NCBI GenBank assembly: GCA_023251855.1
Contig: JAHEYA010000050.1
Location: 1-9,929, forward strand
Origin: Bacteroidota bacterium
GTDB lineage: Bacteria; Bacteroidota; Bacteroidia; 2-12-FULL-35-15
Length of the DNA stretch: 9,929 bases
Direction: 5' to 3'
In this document: positions 1 to 5,962 of the stretch, piece after piece
Layout of the letters: every line of letters starts with the position of its first letter
How positions within the stretch are numbered: position 1 is the stretch's first letter
The notes under the pieces: generated by a model
The model's database searches: none
The model's input: the letters and a program-made list of their open reading frames with translations, nothing else
Told to the model about the DNA's origin: nothing
Program-made: the position numbers and the translations under genes

Positions 1-901
1 CACCTGCCAAAGCATCTTTCCAGGCATCAACTAAATGTGGACGCGAAGCCAAACCACACGCATTATTGTGTTTTAAGATAGCAAATGTAGAGCTCGCTCC
101 GACCTTCTCCATAGGAGAGGGACCAAATTCTGCAATTAGGCTGACTGCCGCATCAATATCCAACAGGTTATTGTAAGATAATTCTTTACCACCAAACTGT
201 GTAAATACTTCGTCCAAATCACCATAAAAAATGCCTTTTTGATGCGGATTTTCACCATAACGTAGCACTTTTGAGCAAGGAATACTTTGTTTGAAAGCAG
301 TACTGTTTTCACCATTAAAGAAATTAAAAATAGCAGTATCATAATGAGATGAAATGTTGAAAGCAGCTCCTGCCATAGCTTTTCGTTGATCGAGAGTAGA
401 TTTTCCATTTCCGCTTGTTAAAATAGCGAGTAAGTAATCATACTCTTTTTTGGAAGGAATAATGAGAACATCCTTGAAATTTTTTGCAGCAGCACGGATC
501 AATGAAATACCGCCTATATCAATTTTTTCAATGATAGCAGCTTCAGCAGCACCGGAAACAACAGTTTCCTCAAAAGGATAAAGATCAACAATTACTAAAT
601 CAATCTCAGGGATATCAAATTCTTCAAGCTGATCAACATCACTTTGTAACTCTCGTCTGCTCAGGATTCCACCAAAAATTTTAGGGTGCAATGTCTTTAC
701 ACGCCCACCTAAAATAGAAGGGTAAGATGTTAATGATTCTACCGGAGTTACTTCAATACCAAGCTTTTCAATAAACTCTTGAGTACCACCGGTACTATAA
801 ATTTTCACTCCCAAAGCACCCAATTGGCGAATTATAGGCTCTAAATTATCCTTGTAATATACTGAAATTAGGGCACTTTTTATTTTTTTTAATCCGCTCA
901 T
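1..901 (-). CDS. purH: PurH, bifunctional AICAR formyltransferase / IMP cyclohydrolase (partial, 3' end outside window)
   Basis: Catalyses the last two steps of IMP synthesis in the cytosol: formyl transfer from 10-formyl-THF to AICAR, then ring closure to IMP. Reading the minus strand from the ATG at 901-899 gives 300 codons without a stop. The start MSGLKKIKSALISVYYKDN opens the MGS-like IMP cyclohydrolase domain. STGGT (about 36-40), GGRVKTLHPKIFGG (65-78), DLYPFEET (106-113) and IDIGGISLIRAAAKNF (127-142) are PurH signatures. RYGENPHQ (214-221) begins the AICAR transformylase domain, and KHNNACG (277-283) carries the catalytic Lys-His pair of the family. PurH proteins are usually a little over 500 residues, so about 200 C-terminal residues are missing to the left. 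It is divergent from the secreted-protein genes and probably unrelated to them in function. The translation has no frameshift or stop. Confidence 0.97.
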   Translation of the reverse strand, partial: MSGLKKIKSALISVYYKDNLEPIIRQLGALGVKIYSTGGTQEFIEKLGIEVTPVESLTSYPSILGGRVKTLHPKIFGGILSRRELQSDVDQLEEFDIPEIDLVIVDLYPFEETVVSGAAEAAIIEKIDIGGISLIRAAAKNFKDVLIIPSKKEYDYLLAILTSGNGKSTLDQRKAMAGAAFNISSHYDTAIFNFFNGENSTAFKQSIPCSKVLRYGENPHQKGIFYGDLDEVFTQFGGKELSYNNLLDIDAAVSLIAEFGPSPMEKVGASSTFAILKHNNACGLASRPHLVDAWKDALAG

Positions 902-921
902 CGCTTTTTTAAACTAATTCG

Positions 922-956
922 CAAAGTTATGAAAATTAAATCTCAGCTACTGCAAA
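922..956 (-). promoter_or_regulatory. Probable promoter of purH (Bacteroidota type)
   Basis: On the minus strand, TAACTTTG (929-922) matches the Bacteroidota -7 consensus TAnnTTTG exactly. A TTTG (956-953) could serve as the -33 element, but the 23-base spacer is longer than the usual 19-21. The -7 box ends 20 bases before the ATG, leaving a very short leader. The -7 box is convincing; the -33 assignment is weaker. Confidence 0.5.
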
Positions 957-1145
957 TTAAAATTGTTTATAAGTAACTTTTAAACATTATTCTAACAATG
1001 CCTTGAGTTTAATTATTTGGACAAAAAGAAACCAATTTTGATTAGATTTTATAGCTGTTTTTATAGTTTTTAAAAAGCGATTAATGCCCTGTCTCTATTG
1101 CAAATAATGCTGTTTTTAGTCCGATTTTAATTTGTTTTTTAAAAC

Positions 1146-1205
1146 CAGACTCCTACAGTTACCCAAATTTTGGTTTGTGCCCCTTTAAACTCATCAATAC
1201 ATTTA
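1146..1205 (+). promoter_or_regulatory. Promoter of the amidase operon with conserved upstream block
   Basis: A -33 TTTG (1174-1177) lies exactly 20 bases before TACATTTA (1198-1205), which matches 7 of 8 positions of the Bacteroidota -7 motif TAnnTTTG (last base A instead of G). Upstream, CAGACTCCTACAGTTA (1146-1161) and AATTTT (1166-1171) recur at the same distances before the gene at 8612. Ungapped alignment of 1146-1178 with 8527-8559 gives 27 identities in 33 positions. The conserved CAGACTC block would sit roughly 60 bases before the transcription start, a typical place for an activator site. The leader to the ATG at 1265 would be about 55 bases. Confidence 0.65.
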
Positions 1206-1264
1206 CAGTCATAAAAACGGAAAACCTCATATTGAATTATATAAATTCTCTAAAAACCACAAAC

Positions 1265-3655
1265 ATGAAAAAAATCCTTACACTACTAATTGCTATTCCG
1301 GTTCTGGCTTTCTCTCAACAAGCTATGAATGGTAAAAGCGGTGCAACACAACTTTATAAAACATACTTTGATAATGCATATAATTTGTACCCAAATATCC
1401 CACGTGGTGTTTTAGAAGCAGTAGCATATGGTAATACTCACATTTATCATATCGTTCATAATCCGGGTGAATTTGAAAGCTGTACCGGCTTACCTAAAGT
1501 ATATGGAGTTATGGGTTTGACTTTAGATGGTCAGAATTATTTCAACAATAACTTAGTATATGTTTCAAATCTTTCAGGAGTAACCACAGACGCTATTATA
1601 ATGAGTCCTGAAAAAAATATCCTTGCTTATGCAAAAGCATTTAATACAGTCATGAATACGGTAGCAAGCCAAATTGTTTCAGATGGAAAAAACAACGATG
1701 TGCTTTTTAATACATTTATTGCACTAAGCGAACTTCCTCACCAAACAGAAGGACAGATATATGCTTTAAACGCACAGTTGTATTCTTATTATAGTTTTTT
1801 AGGTAATATGCAATTTCAAGCTGAATATGGTTTTTCTGATCATAATTTTGATCTTCAATCATTATTTGGTGAAGAAAATTATAGAGTTCTTAGCTCCACT
1901 GAAGTTACTGTTTCTGAAGACAAAATCACCGACCCTCAGGGAAATACTTACAAAGCATTAGGCAGCAACAATAATCCAACTGTTCAATCTACTGATTATT
2001 CTGCTGCTGTTTGGACTGCAGCAGCATCTTGTAATTATAGCTCTCGTTCCTCATCAGTCACTGCCGTTGTTATCCATGATGTGGAAGGTAGTTATTCAAG
2101 TTGCATCTCCTGGTTTCAAAACTGTAATGCCCACGTTTCGGCACACTATGTGGTACGTTCATCTGACGGTCAGGTTACTCAAATGGTGTTGGAATCAAAA
2201 AAAGCATGGCATGTTGGAAGTGAAAATGGTTATACTATTGGTATTGAGCACGAAGGTTTTCAAGCTCAAACAGGCTGGTATACAACCGCAATGTACACAG
2301 GGTCATCTAATTTAGTAAAAGACATCTGCGCCAGTGGTTATGGAATCAATCCAACTACCTGCTGGAATGGTGTTTCTTGTAATGGAAGCTGTGTAATATC
2401 TTCTTCATACAGAATAAAAGGACATCAACATTACCCTAACCAAACACACGATGATCCAGGCCCACACTGGAATTGGTATACTTATTATAGTATGTTAAAC
2501 AATACCAGCACTTCTTGTGGAACTCCTTCCGGACTTACTGCTAGTTCAATTACCTCCAATAGCGTTTCTCTTAATTGGAATTCTGTTTCAGGCGCTTCAA
2601 GTTACAATGTACAATACAAACCGGTTTCTTCTTCTACCTGGACAACCACTTCTTCTTCTTCAACTTCAAAACCTGTAGGCGGCTTAAGCGCTTCTACTTC
2701 TTATGAATTTAAAGTTCAAGCTGTTTGTTCTTCCACCGGTTCTTACTCATCTTCATCAACATTCGCAACTACATCTTCTGGAACTGGTACAGGCACCAGT
2801 GCAACAGTTACTTTAGGCACTGCTACAACTCCTTATTCAGCTCACCCATTTGGTTCAGTATACATGGATGAACGTGTTGAATACATTATAACTAAAGCGG
2901 AATTAGCATCTGCAGGCTGGAGCCCATCTACATCGTACCTGAAATCACTTGCTTTTAATGTTGCAAGCTCAGCATCACAACCTCTTGGAAGTTTTACCAT
3001 CACAATGGCACACACTTCTTCATCAGCATTTGTTAGCACCACTTTTCAAACAGGATCAAATGCTACAACAGTATATTCCGGTACATATGCAACACATACC
3101 GGTTGGAATCAATTCAATTTCACAACGGCATTTGCCTATAATGGTTCAAGCAATTTATTGATCACCATCTGCTGGAACAACAGCAGTTTTACAGCTAATT
3201 CATCAGTATTAGCATACAGCTACTCTGATTACAAAGCATTATACTGCCGTTCAGATGTTACCAATGGTGGTGTTTGTGCACAAGCAACCGGCACTTTGAG
3301 TTACTACCGCCCGAATGCAAAATTAGGGTTCTCTTCAACTCCTTCATTAATCCAATTTAATAATGGTGGTCAAAGAAGCTTAACTGATGCATCTGCCAAT
3401 GAATCAGCATTCGACATTTTCCCAAATCCATCTGATGGAAAAATAATAGTTGGCAAATTCAATGATACTGACGATAGAACAATGACCTTAGGAATTTATG
3501 ACATGCTAGGCAGAGAAGTATTTCTAAGAGAAATAGCTGTTGAAGGCGGAAGCTTTTCTTTGACTTTTGGAGAAGAACATCTTAAAGCTGGCATGTACTC
3601 AGTTGTTGGAGTATCGAACGAAAACCGTTTTACAAAAAGAATGATCGTGAAATAA
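1265..3655 (+). CDS. Secreted N-acetylmuramoyl-L-alanine amidase with Fn3, beta-sandwich and T9SS sorting domain
   Basis: Predicted exported zinc amidase (Amidase_2/PGRP fold) that cleaves the bond between MurNAc and the L-Ala stem peptide of peptidoglycan. The product has 796 residues. I start at the ATG at 1265 because MKKILTLLIAIPVLAFS followed by QQ is a clean signal peptide; an in-frame TTG at 1175 would bury it and lies inside the promoter. Residues about 25-200 form a helical domain with IPRGVLEAVAYGNTH, ESCTG (71-75) and YGVMGL (80-85), reminiscent of lysozyme-like or transglycosylase domains seen with such amidases. The amidase domain is about 260-415. Expected zinc ligands are His271 (VVIHDVEGS), His387 (KGHQHYP) and Asp397 (HDDPGPHWNW). 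Fn3 is about 418-503, a Bacteroidota beta-sandwich about 515-690, and the T9SS type A sorting domain about 716-796 (FPNP...IYDMLGRE...AGMY). First gene of the operon. The peptidoglycan substrate is well supported; its biological source is unknown. Confidence 0.9.
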   Translation: MKKILTLLIAIPVLAFSQQAMNGKSGATQLYKTYFDNAYNLYPNIPRGVLEAVAYGNTHIYHIVHNPGEFESCTGLPKVYGVMGLTLDGQNYFNNNLVYVSNLSGVTTDAIIMSPEKNILAYAKAFNTVMNTVASQIVSDGKNNDVLFNTFIALSELPHQTEGQIYALNAQLYSYYSFLGNMQFQAEYGFSDHNFDLQSLFGEENYRVLSSTEVTVSEDKITDPQGNTYKALGSNNNPTVQSTDYSAAVWTAAASCNYSSRSSSVTAVVIHDVEGSYSSCISWFQNCNAHVSAHYVVRSSDGQVTQMVLESKKAWHVGSENGYTIGIEHEGFQAQTGWYTTAMYTGSSNLVKDICASGYGINPTTCWNGVSCNGSCVISSSYRIKGHQHYPNQTHDDPGPHWNWYTYYSMLNNTSTSCGTPSGLTASSITSNSVSLNWNSVSGASSYNVQYKPVSSSTWTTTSSSSTSKPVGGLSASTSYEFKVQAVCSSTGSYSSSSTFATTSSGTGTGTSATVTLGTATTPYSAHPFGSVYMDERVEYIITKAELASAGWSPSTSYLKSLAFNVASSASQPLGSFTITMAHTSSSAFVSTTFQTGSNATTVYSGTYATHTGWNQFNFTTAFAYNGSSNLLITICWNNSSFTANSSVLAYSYSDYKALYCRSDVTNGGVCAQATGTLSYYRPNAKLGFSSTPSLIQFNNGGQRSLTDASANESAFDIFPNPSDGKIIVGKFNDTDDRTMTLGIYDMLGREVFLREIAVEGGSFSLTFGEEHLKAGMYSVVGVSNENRFTKRMIVK
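2516..3652 (+). repeat. C-terminal cassette copy 1 (Fn3, beta-sandwich, T9SS sorting domain)
   Basis: Codes for residues 418-796 of the amidase. Starts with CGTPSGLTASS and runs through Fn3, the beta-sandwich (AHPFGSVYMDERVEYIITK...ICWNNSSFTANSS) and FNNGGQRSL to the sorting domain. It is co-linear with copies 2 and 3 and has nearly the same length (379 residues). It is the most diverged copy, with ALYCRSD where the others have ALYYRAD and a shorter acidic linker before FDIFPNP. Confidence 0.85.
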
Positions 3656-3656
3656 C

Positions 3657-3995
3657 ATGCCAAAATTCAGCAACACGCCAAGTAATCGTTCCGTTTCAGC
3701 TCGTCTGAAACCGGCCACCTCTCTTCAGAAGAAGAAAAATGTAACCCGAACTACTATTTTGGGAAAAGTGAAACGTGATGATCTTTCGTCTACTTCTGAT
3801 AAGAAAACAAAAGTAAATGGACATACAATTACTGGTAAAACAAAAGTTTCATCGGTATCATCATCTGTTGTTAAGAAGAAAATAAATGGATTCACTGCTT
3901 TAGGAAAAGCAGAAGCACAGGCTTATTTGATAAGAAGAATAACGTTTGCACACACCGGCTTGGGAGATTATAAAAAAAACAAAAAAAACTTCTAA
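3657..3995 (+). CDS. Small Lys-rich protein with three internal repeats, function unknown
   Basis: I do not recognise this 112-residue protein. The ATG lies one base after the amidase stop (TAAcATG). An in-frame TGA at 3648 makes this ATG the first possible start, and translation is probably coupled to the upstream gene. It has 26 Lys/Arg against 5 Asp/Glu, no signal peptide and no membrane segment, so it should be cytosolic and strongly basic. Three imperfect repeats about 24 residues apart are visible: KKKNVTRTTILGKVK (25-39), KKTKVNGHTITGKTK (49-63) and VKKKINGFTALGKAE (72-86), with a core like K-x-N-G-x-T-x-x-G-K. The C-terminus is Lys/Asn-rich (YKKNKKNF), encoded by two A8 runs. It fills the gap between two secreted hydrolase genes almost exactly, which supports it being real. 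A role in nucleic-acid binding, regulation or self-protection is possible but unproven. Confidence 0.7.
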   Translation: MPKFSNTPSNRSVSARLKPATSLQKKKNVTRTTILGKVKRDDLSSTSDKKTKVNGHTITGKTKVSSVSSSVVKKKINGFTALGKAEAQAYLIRRITFAHTGLGDYKKNKKNF

Positions 3996-4006
3996 AAAGA
4001 TAAGCT

Positions 4007-5926
4007 TTGAAAAAAATTACAAACTACTCATCTGTGCTCTTCCTGGCAGCAAGTATCCTGACATCTGGAACATCCGCTATAGCACAAGTCAATTGTGATT
4101 TGACACTCAAAACAACCATTGAAGGATTTAAAGTTTACAAACACAATCCTTCAGGTGCTATAATGTACAAAGCTAAATTATACATTGATGCAGATGGAAG
4201 CCCCCGTGCTTATGGCCCTAACAACAGTGGATTGGATTATACAGCTAATGCAGGACATCCGGGTAACTGGTGGGGTGTAGTAACAAATAGTAATGGGAAT
4301 CCGATTATTCAAGGTTCCGGAAGCCCTTACCCTGGCCTGTATGTTTCAACAACATCATTGATGAATAGTGCGTATCCATCTACAAGTACATCACACTACG
4401 TTAATTCAGAAGCTATACCTTTTTTCGTTTTGCCATCTGCAGTAACTTCATTAGGCGGTATTCATCTGGGTGATGTTGGTTATGTATATAATACATCAAC
4501 AGGCTTGGGTTGTTATGCGATCTTTGCTGATGGCGGTCCTGCCGGAAAACTAGGTGAAGGTTCTATTTATCTGGCCAACCAAATCGGAGTTAATTCTAAT
4601 GCAAGAACCGGTGGTACATCCGCAGGTATTATTGATTATATCGTTTTTCCAAATTCTGGTTTAGGACAAGGCACCATTCCAACAGTTGCTCAAATAAATT
4701 CTATGGGTGCCGCAAAGATTAATACCGTGGGTGGAACAGCAATTGTAGGTTGCTTAGGTGGTGGATCACCTCCTCCTTCAGGTTGTGGAACACCATCTTC
4801 ACTTTCTGCAAATTCAATCAGCCAAACTGGTGCAACTCTTAACTGGACTGCCGTTTCAGGTGCAAGTAGCTATAATATACAATACAAACCTTCTTCTTCA
4901 TCAACTTGGACAACCACTTCATCCTCTTCTACATCTAAAGCGCTAAGTGGTTTAACTGCTTCTACATCCTATCAATTTCATGTACAAGCGGTTTGTTCAT
5001 CCACTGGGGCTTATTCTTCAACATCAACTTTTACAACATCATCTTCAACATCCTCCAGCTCAACACTTACTATTGGAAACGGAACAAGCTCTTATTCTGC
5101 TCATCCTTACGGAACAGTATATATGGATGAACGTGTACAGTATATCATTACAAAATCTGAACTTACAACTGCAGGTTGGTCAACCTCTTCACCGTATTTA
5201 AAATCTATCGCATTTTATGTTTCATCGGCTGCTTCTCAATCTATGGGAAGTTTTACAATGACAATTTCTCATATTTCTTCATCATCATTTGGAAGCACTT
5301 CTTTTTTAACAGGAACAAATACTACTACTGTTTATTCAGGAACCATTGCTGCAACTGCCGGATGGAACACTTATCATTTTAGCAGTTCATTTGCATATAA
5401 TGGAACAAGTAACTTGTTAGTTTCAATATGTTGGAACAACAGTAGTTTTACATCCAACTCAACAATTTTGTCGAACAGTTATTCAACTGCTGTTGCTTTA
5501 TATTATAGGGCTGATGTATCTGGTGGAAGTGTTTGTGGACAAAGCACCGGAACCCAAAGTTATTATCGCCCTAATTCAAAACTTGAATTCTCTTCTTCTT
5601 CACAATTAGCTCAGTTTGATAATGGCGGTCAAAGAAGTCTGGAAGCTCCTTTAAATACTGACATTGCCAACGAAACATCTTTCGAAGTTTTTCCAAATCC
5701 TTTTGATGGAAATATCCTGAATGGTAAATTTTCAGATGCAAGTGATAAACAAATGACCGTAAACATTTATGATATGCTTGGTCGCGAAATTTTTGCAAGA
5801 GAAATTTTTGTTGAAGCCGGAAATTTTTCTTTGTCCCTTTCAAATAATGATCTTCAACCCGGAATGTACGTGTTCATTGCCATAACGAATGGGATTCGTT
5901 ATTCAAAAATAGTGGTTGTAAAATAA
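4007..5926 (+). CDS. Secreted GH75-like chitosanase with Fn3, beta-sandwich and T9SS sorting domain
   Basis: Predicted exported glycoside hydrolase of 639 residues that would cut chitosan or a related amino-sugar polymer. The start is a TTG at 4007: an in-frame TAA at 4001 excludes anything further upstream, and the next codons give a good signal peptide (KKITNYSSVLFLAASILTSG...AIA, then QVNCD), which a later ATG would remove. Residues about 30-250 resemble glycoside hydrolase family 75: YKAKLYIDADGSPRAYGP, then AIFADGGPAGKLGEGSIYLA, with Asp175 and Glu184 as candidate catalytic acids (GH75 uses an Asp/Glu pair in this motif). A Gly/Pro linker (GGGSPPPSG) leads to Fn3 (260-346), a beta-sandwich (about 354-528) and a T9SS type A sorting domain (559-639, FPNPFDGN...IYDMLGRE). 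It lies 11 bases after the small basic gene in the same operon. The family call rests on recalled motifs; secretion and anchoring are firmer than substrate. Confidence 0.82.
   Translation: MKKITNYSSVLFLAASILTSGTSAIAQVNCDLTLKTTIEGFKVYKHNPSGAIMYKAKLYIDADGSPRAYGPNNSGLDYTANAGHPGNWWGVVTNSNGNPIIQGSGSPYPGLYVSTTSLMNSAYPSTSTSHYVNSEAIPFFVLPSAVTSLGGIHLGDVGYVYNTSTGLGCYAIFADGGPAGKLGEGSIYLANQIGVNSNARTGGTSAGIIDYIVFPNSGLGQGTIPTVAQINSMGAAKINTVGGTAIVGCLGGGSPPPSGCGTPSSLSANSISQTGATLNWTAVSGASSYNIQYKPSSSSTWTTTSSSSTSKALSGLTASTSYQFHVQAVCSSTGAYSSTSTFTTSSSTSSSSTLTIGNGTSSYSAHPYGTVYMDERVQYIITKSELTTAGWSTSSPYLKSIAFYVSSAASQSMGSFTMTISHISSSSFGSTSFLTGTNTTTVYSGTIAATAGWNTYHFSSSFAYNGTSNLLVSICWNNSSFTSNSTILSNSYSTAVALYYRADVSGGSVCGQSTGTQSYYRPNSKLEFSSSSQLAQFDNGGQRSLEAPLNTDIANETSFEVFPNPFDGNILNGKFSDASDKQMTVNIYDMLGREIFAREIFVEAGNFSLSLSNNDLQPGMYVFIAITNGIRYSKIVVVK
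4784..5923 (+). repeat. C-terminal cassette copy 2 (Fn3, beta-sandwich, T9SS sorting domain)
   Basis: Codes for residues 260-639 of the GH75-like protein (380 residues), from CGTPSSLSANS to the C-terminal VVVK. It is closest to copy 3: in a hand alignment of the last 81 residues, 56 are identical. Shared blocks include TSSPYLKSIAF, CWNNSSFT, YYRPNSKLEFS, NGGQR, PNPFDGN and EIFVEAGNFS. Confidence 0.85.
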
Positions 5927-5962
5927 AAAATCAGTTAATTTCATTTTAATAGATTTCTGTTG

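Larger units (their letters stand above)
902..1264. other. Divergent intergenic region between purH and the secreted-hydrolase operon
   Basis: This 363-base AT-rich gap separates the divergent purH and amidase genes. It holds the purH promoter near 922-956 and the amidase promoter with its conserved upstream block at 1146-1205. Between them (about 957-1145) I see A/T-rich sequence with no convincing ORF, RNA gene or strong hairpin. That stretch has minor echoes such as TTTTTATAG-like repeats around 1050-1070, which I give no function. Confidence 0.7.

Noticed and set aside
136..408. A 90-residue minus-strand open frame
   Set aside because: It lies within purH in another frame; the purH frame has clear family motifs.
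1175..1264. Upstream in-frame TTG start giving 30 extra residues on the amidase
   Set aside because: It would place a non-signal sequence before a clean signal peptide and lies within the -33/-7 promoter; the ATG at 1265 is better.
2645..2672. TCT/TCA-rich trinucleotide runs, possible microsatellite or phase-variable tract
   Set aside because: The runs encode the TTTSSSSTSK loop of Fn3, which is kept in copies 1 and 2, and the codons are mixed; no sign of phase variation.
3996..4006. Programmed frameshift fusing the small basic gene to the GH75-like gene
   Set aside because: The downstream gene begins with its own signal peptide, and stop codons separate the frames, so a fusion would place a signal peptide internally.
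5960..5962. TTG directly before the ATG of the beta-helix gene
   Set aside because: The adjacent ATG at 5963 is the stronger start and the signal peptide is complete without the extra residue.
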